A stretch of 64,000 nucleotides of DNA, from positions 1 through 64,000 of the forward strand of contig PCBO01000136.1 of NCBI GenBank assembly GCA_002730975.1, in the 5' to 3' direction. This DNA comes from Opitutia bacterium (GTDB lineage: Bacteria > Verrucomicrobiota > Verrucomicrobiia > Opitutales > Seribacteraceae). Position 1 is the first letter of the stretch; each line of letters begins with the position of its first letter. A program made the position numbers and the translations under genes. This document shows positions 45,579 to 56,269 of this stretch, piece after piece. The notes below the pieces were generated by a model. The model searched no databases. It was not told the origin of the DNA and worked only from the letters and a program-made list of their open reading frames with translations.

Positions 45579-47333
45579 ATGAACAGCATCTCGTCCATCG
45601 TGAAGCATGTCTCCAACTCCAAGTTGAAGACTATTCGCCGTCGCTTTCAAAAGCTATACGGAGCCACCATCGCGGATCAATTGCTTGAGCGTTTTTATCA
45701 CACCCTCGGTCGCTATGGAGTGGGAATCGATGCTCGCCGAACTGAGCGTTTGTGGAGCGAGAAAGACGCCGTCCTCATTACCTACGCCGACATGGTTCAC
45801 CAAAAAGGCGAGGTTCCCCTCGAGACTCTTCGCCACTTTTGCACTGAACATTTGAAAGGCGTCTTTTCGATAGTACATCTTCTACCTTTTTATCCTTGGT
45901 CTTCCGATGATGGTTTTTCCGTCATCGATTACCGTGAGGTGGACGAGCGCTACGGGGATTGGAAGCATGTTCGGAGCTTTTCATGCGAGTTCGATCTAAT
46001 GTTCGATCTCGTCCTCAATCACTGTTCCGCAGGAAGCGACTGGTTTCTCGATTATGTCTCCGGAATTGAACCTGCTATCAACTATATTCGGGAAGAAGAC
46101 CCGGAGGCCGATCTCACCGCTGTAGTAAGACCCCGTCCTTCTCCTCTTTTGACTCCGACCTCCACCCGTGATGGAGAGCGTTACGTATGGACTACTTTCA
46201 GTTCCGATCAAGTTGATCTTGATTGGCGTTCTCCCGATCTGCTCTTTGAGTTTCTCGACATTGTAATGAAATACGTCTCCGAAGGTAGTCGGATTCTTCG
46301 ATTGGACGCAGTGGCTTTTCTTTGGAAAGAAATCGGAACAAACTGCTTGCATCTGCCCGAGACTCACGAAGTGGTTAAGCTCTTGCGAAACTTTCTGGAA
46401 GTCATAGCCCCCGACGTCATCATCTTGACAGAAACGAATGTTCCGCATGATGAAAACATAAGTTATTTTGGTCGAGGTGACGAGGCTCACATGGTTTATC
46501 AGTTCACTCTACCTCCCCTTGTCTTGCACGGTTTGCTCAAGGGCACCGCCTCTCACCTTACTCAATGGGCGACCCATTTGGCACCTCCGCCTCGCGGTTG
46601 CTCCTTCCTCAATTTTACGGCCAGTCACGATGGAATCGGAGTTCGCCCTCTAGAGGGTATACTTTCACAGGAAGAAATTCTTGCCCTTGCCGAAATGGTG
46701 AAGGCACGTGGAGGGCTTGTCTCGACGAGGTCCCTTGAAGACGGTTCCGAGGTTCCCTACGAATTAAATGTTACCTACTTCGGCGCCCTTGCCGAACCTG
46801 CAGACGATGCAATTGGAGAAGCTCGTTTCCTTTGTTCCCAAGCGGTGGCTCTTGCCATGCAAGGGGTTCCGGCTGTTTATTTCCATTCTCTCACCGCAAC
46901 TCCCAACTATATTCAAGGGGTTGAGCAAACCAGTCAAAATCGGACTATCAACCGTCGAAAATGGGAGCACGGTGAACTTACGGAACTTCTCGATGATGCC
47001 GAATGTCACTGTGCTCGGGTTTTCGACTGGTTGTCGCGTCTGATGCGACGTCGGTCATCCTGTCCTGCTTTTCATCCTGATGCGCCTCAGGTCATTAAGG
47101 AATACGGTTCCGATTTGTTTGCCATCGAGCGCACATCTCTCGACGGTTCTCAAACTGTTATTTGTCTCTTCAATTTCACGAATGCTCCTGTTCCTATTCC
47201 CTCAGTAATCGCCATTGAGGAACTTTTTCCCGATGGTAAAGTTCGTGATCTTGCCGGCGGTTCCGATATTGCCATTGGTCCGGATGGTATTGTTCTAAGG
47301 CCTTACCAGACTCTTTGGCTTGCTCCACTTTGA
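45579..47333 (+). CDS. GH13 subfamily 18 sugar phosphorylase (glucosylglycerate phosphorylase candidate)
   Basis: A 584-residue alpha-amylase-fold phosphorylase of the sucrose phosphorylase group. Catalytic residues are Asp243 in RLDAVAFLWKE (nucleophile) and Glu285 in ILTETNVPHDENISYFG (acid/base); the third acidic residue is in NFTASHDGIGVRPLEG. Other marks are VHLLPFYPWSSDDGFSVIDY and LNHCSAGSDWFLDY. E. coli YcjM, of the same subfamily, is a glucosylglycerate phosphorylase, and the GpgS gene nearby makes that substrate the best guess, releasing glucose 1-phosphate and glycerate. Sucrose or glucosylglycerol remain possible. The GT4 stop is 9 nt upstream, and rsmE starts inside its stop. Confidence 0.86.
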   Translation: MNSISSIVKHVSNSKLKTIRRRFQKLYGATIADQLLERFYHTLGRYGVGIDARRTERLWSEKDAVLITYADMVHQKGEVPLETLRHFCTEHLKGVFSIVHLLPFYPWSSDDGFSVIDYREVDERYGDWKHVRSFSCEFDLMFDLVLNHCSAGSDWFLDYVSGIEPAINYIREEDPEADLTAVVRPRPSPLLTPTSTRDGERYVWTTFSSDQVDLDWRSPDLLFEFLDIVMKYVSEGSRILRLDAVAFLWKEIGTNCLHLPETHEVVKLLRNFLEVIAPDVIILTETNVPHDENISYFGRGDEAHMVYQFTLPPLVLHGLLKGTASHLTQWATHLAPPPRGCSFLNFTASHDGIGVRPLEGILSQEEILALAEMVKARGGLVSTRSLEDGSEVPYELNVTYFGALAEPADDAIGEARFLCSQAVALAMQGVPAVYFHSLTATPNYIQGVEQTSQNRTINRRKWEHGELTELLDDAECHCARVFDWLSRLMRRRSSCPAFHPDAPQVIKEYGSDLFAIERTSLDGSQTVICLFNFTNAPVPIPSVIAIEELFPDGKVRDLAGGSDIAIGPDGIVLRPYQTLWLAPL

Positions 47334-48049
47334 ACCTTTTACTCTTTGAAGATCAGGCAAACGAAATCCTTTTGCCCACTGATGATCCTCGGACTATACA
47401 TGTCCGAAAGGTATTGAGGCGCCTACCTGGAGACGGCTTCGACGTTGCCGTTGTAAATGGTCCTAAGGGCAAAGCGACCATCTTAGATGACGGTACCGCC
47501 GGATTGCGTCTTTCTTTTCTTTGGCAAGAAAGTATTGTTGATGATCGAAATCCAATTCGTCTTCTTGTCGGTCTTCCAAGACCGCAGACTGCTCGTAAAA
47601 TTCTACAGCAAGCAGCCAGTTTAGGTGTCGAGGCAATGGACTTTTTTGGAACAGATAAAGGCGAGCCTTCGTATGCCGACAGCAAACTTTGGAGTTCGGG
47701 CGAGTGGCGTCGCCACCTCCTTCGTGGAGTCGAACAAGCTTTCTCTTCCTTTCTTCCCATCGTGAATCATAATCCTAACCTCGAGGCCGCTCTTGCCGAA
47801 TTATCTGGTTCCTGTAGCCGTTTCGCCCTCGATGTATACGAAGCCGCTTCACCGCTGACTTTTGCCGATTCTGGCCTTCCGCGAACCCCGTGCCGGCTCG
47901 CCGTTGGCCCCGAACGTGGTTGGTCCGAACAAGAACGTGAACTCCTGAGAGAATCTGAATTCGAATTTCGCCATCTTGGTCATCGTGTTCTTCGCGAAGA
48001 AACTGCCTGCGTTGTCGCGCTAGGAATACTTTCCTCTGGGTGCTGGTGA
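47330..48049 (+). CDS. RsmE-family 16S rRNA (uracil-N3)-methyltransferase, divergent copy
   Basis: A 239-residue SPOUT-fold protein of the RsmE type, which methylates U1498 of 16S rRNA. The knot region is present (CRLAVGPERGWSEQERELL, then FRHLGHRVLREETACVVALGIL). The N-terminal PUA-like domain shows HVRKVLRRLPGDGFDVAVVNG. The match to the canonical GPEGG motif is altered to GPERG. The start is placed at TTG 47330, whose TTGA overlaps the phosphorylase stop at 47331-47333. It may be a second, specialised enzyme, as a more canonical RsmE lies 0.7 kb downstream. Confidence 0.8.
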   Translation: MNLLLFEDQANEILLPTDDPRTIHVRKVLRRLPGDGFDVAVVNGPKGKATILDDGTAGLRLSFLWQESIVDDRNPIRLLVGLPRPQTARKILQQAASLGVEAMDFFGTDKGEPSYADSKLWSSGEWRRHLLRGVEQAFSSFLPIVNHNPNLEAALAELSGSCSRFALDVYEAASPLTFADSGLPRTPCRLAVGPERGWSEQERELLRESEFEFRHLGHRVLREETACVVALGILSSGCW

Positions 48050-48053
48050 AGAT

Positions 48054-48626
48054 TCAGGCGGAAGTCGGTCGAAAAAAAGCCAAGTTTGGCGCTCCCTTGC
48101 GAGCTTTTCCCAAACGACGTTCGCATTGCCAGCCTTCCGCATCTAGCTCGACTTCACCTGGTAATTCAACAATGACGAGGGAACTTTTGTTCGCCAGACC
48201 TTCCACAAGTAACCGAGCAAATAGTTTTGGAGCAATCTTCGTGAGAATAAGGTAGGGGGGGTCTGCGAAAATTAGGTCGAATGGTCCTGCTCGGCAAGGT
48301 TTGGCTCGGAGGGCATCACCGCTTATCACTTCAAAACTTTTCGGAGAAACGTTGGCGCTCTTGCACACAGCAATCAGATTTTTTTGAATGCATGATGTCG
48401 TGTGCACGTCTTGCTCGATGAATGCTCCACTCTCAGCTCCGCGGCTGAGTGCCTCCAATCCATAGGAACCTGTTCCCGCAAAGAGATCGAGGAATTTCGC
48501 ACCTGACACCAGATCTCCCAATGAGGAAAACAAACGTTCGCGAACTGGTTCTGCCGCAGGTCGCAAGGGACTACCTTTCGGTATTCTCAGCTTTATACCT
48601 TTGGCTTTCCCTCCTGAAATCCTCAT
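48054..48626 (-). CDS. rsmD: 16S rRNA (guanine-N2)-methyltransferase RsmD
   Basis: Methylates G966 of 16S rRNA. The SAM site is KFLDLFAGTGSYGLEALSRGAE and the catalytic motif is DLIFADPPYL. The N-terminus MRISGGKAKGIKLRIP and the VRERLFSSLGD segment are typical. 190 residues is normal. It is convergent with the divergent rsmE copy, with only 4 nt between the stops. Often next to coaD in other bacteria, but here coaD is 24 kb away. Confidence 0.93.
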   Translation of the reverse strand: MRISGGKAKGIKLRIPKGSPLRPAAEPVRERLFSSLGDLVSGAKFLDLFAGTGSYGLEALSRGAESGAFIEQDVHTTSCIQKNLIAVCKSANVSPKSFEVISGDALRAKPCRAGPFDLIFADPPYLILTKIAPKLFARLLVEGLANKSSLVIVELPGEVELDAEGWQCERRLGKARKGAPNLAFFRPTSA

Positions 48627-48692
48627 CTAATTAGAAGCTTCATTGAACGTCGAAGTGGAACTGCCTGACTCAAAAAATACATTTTCATGGTA

Positions 48693-48720
48693 TTGAGATG
48701 TTTGAATGCCCTGATATAAT
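48693..48720 (+). promoter_or_regulatory. Strong sigma-70-like promoter upstream of rsmE
   Basis: TTGAGA (48693-48698) and a perfect TATAAT (48715-48720) with a 16-bp spacer, pointing toward the plus-strand rsmE gene. It lies in the 163-bp gap between divergent rsmD and rsmE and probably drives rsmE together with the vWA-like and DsbD-like genes that follow closely. Confidence 0.6.
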
Positions 48721-48789
48721 TATCTGGTTACAAATGCACTCTCTTTAAACGGTGCTTTTTGCTGTACTCGTTGTCAGATTCCTGCAGAA

Positions 48790-49551
48790 ATGGTCAATCG
48801 CATTCGACAAACAATGAGCCGGACCTACCGAGTATTCGCAACGGATGACCTTCCATTGGAGGAAGGCATGTTTCACTTGCAGGGAGAAGAAAGTCGTCAC
48901 CTTTCGAGAGTCTTGCGGGTTAGAGTGGGAAATGCTGTCGAGGTCTTGGACGGGCGAGGGACAATTTTTCGGACTGAGGTCGTTGGCGTGAACGGAAGGG
49001 TTGTTGTTCTGAAAAATCTTGAATCTGTTCAGGTCGCTAAACCTCGGGTGGCCTTCGACCTCGGGGTCTCTTTGCCAAAGGGTGGAGGAATGGATGATAT
49101 CGTTCGGCAGCTCACTGAACTCGGAGTTTCGTTTATCAGCCCTCTATTTTCGGAACATGGCGATGTTGCGAACGTGGAGCATCGGGCAGAGGCCAAGATG
49201 GGTAAGTGGTCGCGGATTTCGTCAGAGGCTTGCAAGCAGTCGGGGAATCCCTGGGCGCCCGTGATCCGAGAACCTCGCTCTTTCGATCGGTGGTTACGAG
49301 AATTACCTGCCGGTGGCGTTCGTTTGATCGGTTGCCTTGGAGCTAATGCAGTTTCAGTATCTTCTGTGTCGAAGAGTTTCGCAACGGACATTGCTTTTGC
49401 GATCGGTCCGGAAGGTGGATTTTCCGAAGTGGAGAAAGCAATTGCCGAAGATGCGGGGTTTGTTCCCGTCTGTTTAGGACCCCATACTATGAAAGTAGGG
49501 ACGGCGGCTATTTGCGCATTGGCAGTTGCATGCGAAAAATTTGGCGTTTAA
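48790..49551 (+). CDS. rsmE: 16S rRNA (uracil-N3)-methyltransferase RsmE, canonical copy
   Basis: Makes m3U1498 in the decoding region of 16S rRNA. The signature GPEGGFSEVEKAIAED, the preceding helix RISSEACKQSGNPWAPVI and the end FVPVCLGPHTMKVGTAAICALAVAC fit the family well, as does the N-terminal HLSRVLRVRVGNAVEVLDG. It may start at ATG 48790 or at 48814 (MSRTYRVF), which is closer to relatives. It is transcribed from the promoter at 48693-48720 and is followed after 25 nt by the vWA-like gene. Confidence 0.93.
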   Translation: MVNRIRQTMSRTYRVFATDDLPLEEGMFHLQGEESRHLSRVLRVRVGNAVEVLDGRGTIFRTEVVGVNGRVVVLKNLESVQVAKPRVAFDLGVSLPKGGGMDDIVRQLTELGVSFISPLFSEHGDVANVEHRAEAKMGKWSRISSEACKQSGNPWAPVIREPRSFDRWLRELPAGGVRLIGCLGANAVSVSSVSKSFATDIAFAIGPEGGFSEVEKAIAEDAGFVPVCLGPHTMKVGTAAICALAVACEKFGV

Positions 49552-49576
49552 TTATAATTATCTCAAACTGATTTTA

Positions 49577-51025
49577 ATGGCAAAGCATTTTAGTGGAGAA
49601 GAAAAACTGCGGATCGTACTGGAGTCGATCATTCGTGGTATATCTAAGGACGAGCAATGCAAGAAATACGAGTGCTCGGAAACCGATTTCGATGCATGGC
49701 GCGAACATCTTGTTACAAATGGTGGAAAAGTTTTCGAGCCAGGATACGGTATTGTTGCTAAGAAATCGATCCATCCTTCCAGTGGTGGATGGTTTTCCAA
49801 GTTCGTCCTTAGCTTCAGCATCTTAGTGAATATTGCTTTTGTGAGCGCTGTACTTGCATGGCAAATGAAATGGATCGATCTTGGAAGCTATTTACCCAAG
49901 TCTCAGGTCGCGTCCACAGCGGAACCCTCATCTCCTTCCATGTCCGGAACCGGTGTTAAGGGAGTCGAAACTTTGGAGTCACTTTCGCTTATGACCAAAT
50001 CTTCTACCGCCAAACAGAGCACTTTGTCTTCTTCTGGTGCGAGCTCGCGAACAGATTCTTCCCCGATGCCTGTTGTTTCGGTTCCGATCCCCTCTTCTAC
50101 AAAAGCACCGATGTATTCTGGGTTGGCTGGAAGACCTCGACCAACCTTCGAAATCGACGCTTTCGGAGTCCGTACACTTGGCCGTCAGATCGTTTTTGCC
50201 TTGGACGCGAGCGATTACATGACTCGAGGAAGTCGAGTTGGACAGTTTCGTGAATTGAAAGAAAAGTTACGATTGGCAATATCCAGACTTTCTGAAAAGA
50301 ATCACTTCAACTTATTAGTATTTCGCAACTTGCGGGAAATTGAAATGTTCGGAAAAACTATTCTTTTAGCCAATTCCACGAATAAAAGTCTTGCCTTGAA
50401 GTGGCTTAAGGAAATTGGAGAACCTTACGAGAAAAAGCAAGCTGCCTCAATTCGTCGTCCTAATGATAGGGACATCATGGATAAACCACCTCCGGGCACC
50501 GTAGGCCCTTGGTATGCCCTTTACTGTGCGATAAAAAACTATCACCCCGATGCAGTCTTTGTTTTGACTGGAGAATGCTCTTCGATGCGTCCTCAGGATT
50601 TTTCGTCCGTTGATTCCACAAAATCTGATTTAAGGAAAACAGGAGATCCCGATGATTTATTTAAATGGGAGTTACGGACAAAAACTCTTCGTCGCACAGC
50701 TGTCAAATGGCTGCTGGTTTCCATGAAAGCTGATGAGATGCCCCCCACAACACAAGACGAATTGGAGCTTCTCGCTTTGGCCCGTCTTCAAATGACGTTA
50801 CCACCCAAACCTCAAGTCTCATCCAGTGCTTCATGGCCATGGCGCGACGTTTATCAGAAGTTTCGTGACGCCTTGAACCATGGAGAGTCGGACCTGCCGA
50901 TCGTTCATTTCGTTGTTGCTTTACCCGAGGGCGTCACTTGGCCTGCGGATTTGTCAGATACTGCGGGTGAATTTGCACGCATGGCCAAAGGGCAATTAAT
51001 GTTCACCAATGCAACCCCTCCCTGA
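49577..51025 (+). CDS. Membrane protein with transposase-type HTH and vWA-like domain
   Basis: No function recognised. The 482-residue product has three parts. Residues about 4-55 (KHFSGEEKLRIVLESIIRG, ECSETDFDAWREHL) closely resemble the HTH of IS3-type transposase OrfA proteins. A single membrane helix follows at about 76-98 (FVLSFSILVNIAFVSAVLAW). After a Ser/Thr-rich linker, from about residue 195 there is a vWA-like Rossmann domain (GRQIVFALDASDYMTRGSRVGQFRELKEKLRLAI). The MIDAS DxSxS is degenerate (DASDY). It starts at ATG 49577; an in-frame start at 49526 overlaps rsmE. With no insertion sequence around it, the HTH is probably captured by the host. The DsbD-like gene follows after 15 nt. 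Confidence 0.7.
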   Translation: MAKHFSGEEKLRIVLESIIRGISKDEQCKKYECSETDFDAWREHLVTNGGKVFEPGYGIVAKKSIHPSSGGWFSKFVLSFSILVNIAFVSAVLAWQMKWIDLGSYLPKSQVASTAEPSSPSMSGTGVKGVETLESLSLMTKSSTAKQSTLSSSGASSRTDSSPMPVVSVPIPSSTKAPMYSGLAGRPRPTFEIDAFGVRTLGRQIVFALDASDYMTRGSRVGQFRELKEKLRLAISRLSEKNHFNLLVFRNLREIEMFGKTILLANSTNKSLALKWLKEIGEPYEKKQAASIRRPNDRDIMDKPPPGTVGPWYALYCAIKNYHPDAVFVLTGECSSMRPQDFSSVDSTKSDLRKTGDPDDLFKWELRTKTLRRTAVKWLLVSMKADEMPPTTQDELELLALARLQMTLPPKPQVSSSASWPWRDVYQKFRDALNHGESDLPIVHFVVALPEGVTWPADLSDTAGEFARMAKGQLMFTNATPP

Positions 51026-51040
51026 TTCTAGTTTGTGTTG

Positions 51041-52417
51041 ATGAGGATCTCATCCGTGCCGTTACGGGTTTTCCCTAGACTTCTTTTACTGGGCATTCTG
51101 CAGTGTGGAATCGCATCGATTGCTTCTTCGGATACCGGTAGCAAAGCTTCAACCATTCCCGAAATAATCACTGACGATTATTCGACTTTGTGGGTACTTC
51201 TAGGTTTGGTTTTGGCATCTATGGCCACTTGGGTTTTTGGGCGTTGGGGTGGGCTTGCTGTGCCCCTCTCTACACGTCGGAAGGCTTGGCTCGTTTCTTT
51301 ATCTTTGTTGGCTAGTGGTGTTTGGCTTGGTTACCCTACGGAAAAGGATGATTTAAACGCATTAAAATGGGAGCAGTGGTCACCTGAGCGCGAACTCGAA
51401 TTGTTGGATTCGGGCAAGGCTGTGTATATCGATTTTACGGCTAAGTGGTGCATTTCGTGTCAAGTCAACAAGCGAGTGTTTTATCGTGAAGACGTAATAA
51501 GGAAAATTCGAGATCTCGAAATCACTCTTCTCAAAGCTGATTGGACAGATAAAGGACCTGTTATTCTGAATGCATTGCAAAAACACGGTAGAGTGGCGGT
51601 ACCACTCAATGTATATTATAAGTCATCCGGCGAAGGAGATCTTGTTTCCACTCCTATCCTTTTGCCTGAAGTGCTGACCAACTCTATTATTCTCGAAGTC
51701 CTTGAAACAGGTAAACCTTATTTCGAACGCAAAGAACTAGGATTCATTGGGATACTAGGTTTTGCCTTTATCGGAGGTCTAATCTTGAATTTAATGCCGT
51801 GCGTATTTCCTGTGCTTGGACTAAAAATCATGGGGTTTGTCAAACAGGCAGGTGAAGATAGGAAGAAGATTGCTCGTCACGGTTTTATTTTTACGGCTGG
51901 GGTTTTGATTTCTTTTTGGCTTTTAGTCGGTATTCTCTTGTGGTTGCGTAATACGATGAAGCAGGAATTGGGCTGGGGCTTTCAATTACAGGAACCCGGT
52001 TTCGTCTTTGTGTTGGCCCTTGTGCTCTTGATCTTCGCTTTGAGTCTGAGCGGTGTTTTCGAGATAGGTCTATCTCTTGCCGGGACGGGTTCCAAGCTCG
52101 TTCGACAATCAGGTTACGCGGGTTCATTCTTTTCGGGCGTACTTGCCGTGGTGGTTGCCACACCCTGTATGGCGCCTTTCCTGGGTGTCGCTGTGGGAGC
52201 GGCATTGGCGATGACGTGGTTCCCTGCCATTGCGGTGTTCACTTTTGTCGGATTGGGATTGGCCTTTCCCTATCTTCTCTTGTCCTTGATGCCGAATTTG
52301 ATAAGTCGATTACCCAAGCCAGGAGCTTGGATGGAATCTTTTAAGCAGGGGATGGCCTTTCCGATTTACGCTACGGTCGTCTGGCTTGTCTGGAACTTGT
52401 CTGCCCAACTAGCCTGA
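51041..52417 (+). CDS. Thiol-disulfide reductase of the DsbD type with permuted domain order
   Basis: A 458-residue protein with the parts of DsbD in unusual order. A signal-like start is followed by two membrane segments (about 47-67 and 82-98) and a thioredoxin domain with CISC (Cys137 and Cys140; VYIDFTAKWCISCQVNKRVF ... LLKADWTDKG). From about residue 233 comes the DsbD transmembrane domain, with its two redox cysteines in LNLMPCVFPV (Cys254) and ATPCMAPFLG (Cys376), ending at VVWLVWNLSAQLA. In canonical DsbD the thioredoxin part comes after this end. The protein should carry electrons across the membrane to periplasmic thiols. The ATG at 51041 is used rather than upstream GTG 51035. Confidence 0.8.
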   Translation: MRISSVPLRVFPRLLLLGILQCGIASIASSDTGSKASTIPEIITDDYSTLWVLLGLVLASMATWVFGRWGGLAVPLSTRRKAWLVSLSLLASGVWLGYPTEKDDLNALKWEQWSPERELELLDSGKAVYIDFTAKWCISCQVNKRVFYREDVIRKIRDLEITLLKADWTDKGPVILNALQKHGRVAVPLNVYYKSSGEGDLVSTPILLPEVLTNSIILEVLETGKPYFERKELGFIGILGFAFIGGLILNLMPCVFPVLGLKIMGFVKQAGEDRKKIARHGFIFTAGVLISFWLLVGILLWLRNTMKQELGWGFQLQEPGFVFVLALVLLIFALSLSGVFEIGLSLAGTGSKLVRQSGYAGSFFSGVLAVVVATPCMAPFLGVAVGAALAMTWFPAIAVFTFVGLGLAFPYLLLSLMPNLISRLPKPGAWMESFKQGMAFPIYATVVWLVWNLSAQLA

Positions 52418-52423
52418 AAAGAG

Positions 52424-52792
<369 letters not shown>

Positions 52793-54142
52793 TTATTGAA
52801 TACTGTAACCATTCTCGCCATGTGAAGCTTGGTCAAGCCCCTTCGTTTCATCATCTTCGGAAACCCGAATTCCACCTGTAATTGCTCCGACGATTTTAAC
52901 AATGACAAAGGTCGCCACCACCGAAAGCGCTATTGCAGCTAGACAGCCTTGGGCTTGTACGATTAATTGCTCGGTCCAAGTGAAGTAAGCTCCATCGCTT
53001 TCTTCCCCATGGCGGCTGATCCCTTGTCCGCCCAAGACTCCGAGTTGACCAAGGTAGGAAACCATCAGCGTTCCAAGTATGCCACCCACGCCGTGAACGG
53101 CCGCCACGTCAAGCGAGTCGTCTATGCCAAGCTTCTCTTTGATGAAACCGCAGGCGAAGTAGCAGACGATCCCTGCGGAGGCTCCGATGATGATCGCACC
53201 CATGGGACCGACAGCGCCGGAGGCAGGCGTGATTGTCGCTAGACCGGCGATAGTGCCGGTGACGATACCGACCAAGCCTGGCTTTCCGGTTTTTTTCCAC
53301 TCGATGAACATCCAGACCAAACTTGCAGTTGCCGCTGAAAGGTGGGTTACTAGCATTGCCATGCCTGCATTACCATCGGCTGCTCCGGCACTTCCTGCAT
53401 TGAAGCCAAACCATCCGACCCAAAGCATGGATGCTCCGATCATGACCATGCCTGGGTTGTGAGGAGGTTTTAGGTTTTTCGGATAACCATGCCTGCGTCC
53501 AAGCATCCAAGCTAGCGTCAGGGCAGATGCTCCGGCAGTTGCATGAACTACTATACCACCTGCAAAATCAATGACGCCGGCTTTCATCAACCATCCGCCT
53601 CCCCAAACCCAATAACAAACCGGGCAATAAACGACTATCAACCACAAGGCAGTGAAGAGCATGACCGCTGTGAACTTGATCCGTTCAACAAAGGCACCCA
53701 CGATCAGCCCCGGGGTGATAATGGCAAAGGTCATTTGGAAAATAACCCATACGGAAGAAGGGAATCCGTTGCTTTCCAAGCCCTCCTCCGTCAAGCCTTG
53801 GAGAAAAAATTGTTCCTTGCCGCCAATCCAGGATTTCCCACTTCCCTCCGTCAGAGCCAAGCTGTAACCGACGCAAACCCAAATTATGGAAGCCAGGCAG
53901 GCGATAGCGAAGCAATGCATGAGGACCGAGAGCACATTCTTGGACTGAACCAAGCCGCCGTAAAAGAGAGCGAGCCCTGGCAAGGTCATGAAAAGCACTA
54001 GAGCCGTAGCAGTTATCATCCATGCGGTGTTCCCCGGTTGGAGGGCAACTTCTTCCCCGTTGGGCTGGGCAAAGCCAGTCGCGTTCAAGAGTAGGAAAAC
54101 TAGGATGGCTAGGCCAACTTTAAGGCAAGGTAAGTTTTTCAT
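52793..54142 (-). CDS. amtB: Ammonium transporter AmtB (first copy)
   Basis: A 449-residue ammonium channel of the Amt/Rh family with an N-terminal signal-like segment (LVFLLLNATGFAQPNG) and about 11 transmembrane helices. Diagnostic segments are WMITATALVLFMTLPGLALFYGGLVQSKNVLSVLM, FQMTFAIITPGLIVGAFVERIKF, DFAGGIVVHATAGASAL (pore His), GWFGFNAGSAG, and DVAAVHGVGGILGTLM with the second pore His. The C-terminal cytoplasmic tail, where GlnK docks, ends GLDQASHGENGYS. A sigma-54-like promoter lies 40 bp upstream. Confidence 0.95.
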   Translation of the reverse strand: MKNLPCLKVGLAILVFLLLNATGFAQPNGEEVALQPGNTAWMITATALVLFMTLPGLALFYGGLVQSKNVLSVLMHCFAIACLASIIWVCVGYSLALTEGSGKSWIGGKEQFFLQGLTEEGLESNGFPSSVWVIFQMTFAIITPGLIVGAFVERIKFTAVMLFTALWLIVVYCPVCYWVWGGGWLMKAGVIDFAGGIVVHATAGASALTLAWMLGRRHGYPKNLKPPHNPGMVMIGASMLWVGWFGFNAGSAGAADGNAGMAMLVTHLSAATASLVWMFIEWKKTGKPGLVGIVTGTIAGLATITPASGAVGPMGAIIIGASAGIVCYFACGFIKEKLGIDDSLDVAAVHGVGGILGTLMVSYLGQLGVLGGQGISRHGEESDGAYFTWTEQLIVQAQGCLAAIALSVVATFVIVKIVGAITGGIRVSEDDETKGLDQASHGENGYSIQ

Positions 54143-54180
54143 AGATTGGATTGTTTTGGTTTTAGAAGACAGAACCCTAT

Positions 54181-54197
54181 TGCAAGAATCAAGCCAT
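54181..54197 (-). promoter_or_regulatory. Sigma-54-like promoter for the first amtB-glnK pair
   Basis: On the minus strand the sequence ATGGCTTGATTCTTGCA carries TGGC and TTGC with the correct 10-bp spacing between the GG and GC dinucleotides. It differs from the consensus TGGCACG-N4-TTGCA mainly in the positions after TGGC. It lies about 40 bp before the amtB start, leaving room for a short leader. Sequence match only. Confidence 0.55.
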
Positions 54198-54348
54198 GAA
54201 GAGCATTTATGCTGAAAATGAATAAAAATAATTCACTTAATTCGCTCTGTTGTATTTGTTTTGTCCACATTTAAACTTACTTTCGCAAAAATTACGGTTC
54301 GCAAAGAAATTAGTTTGGGTTGTTCGGTCTAGATTTATTAATATTATT

Positions 54349-56149
<1,801 letters not shown>

Positions 56150-56218
56150 GGCATCTCTTTCTTATCAATTTGCAGTTGAGTGGTTTATGGATGGATTAAC
56201 TCCATCTAACATTCAAAC

Positions 56219-56235
56219 TGCAACTACCGTACCAA
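56219..56235 (-). promoter_or_regulatory. Sigma-54 promoter for the second amtB-glnK pair
   Basis: Minus-strand TTGGTACGGTAGTTGCA matches the sigma-54 consensus YTGGCACGRNNNTTGCW at every fixed position but one (T for C after GG). The GG and GC dinucleotides have the required 10-bp spacing. The predicted transcription start would be about 60 bp before the amtB ATG. Sigma-54 control of amtB-glnK by NtrC is well known in other bacteria. Confidence 0.75.
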
Positions 56236-56269
56236 CTGTTCCTAAGAATAGAAAATGACTAAAAATATG

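Noticed and set aside
49577-49750. Remnant insertion sequence at the start of the vWA-like gene
   Set aside because: The HTH is in frame with a long continuous protein, and no terminal inverted repeats, target duplication or orfB are present; domain capture is a better reading.
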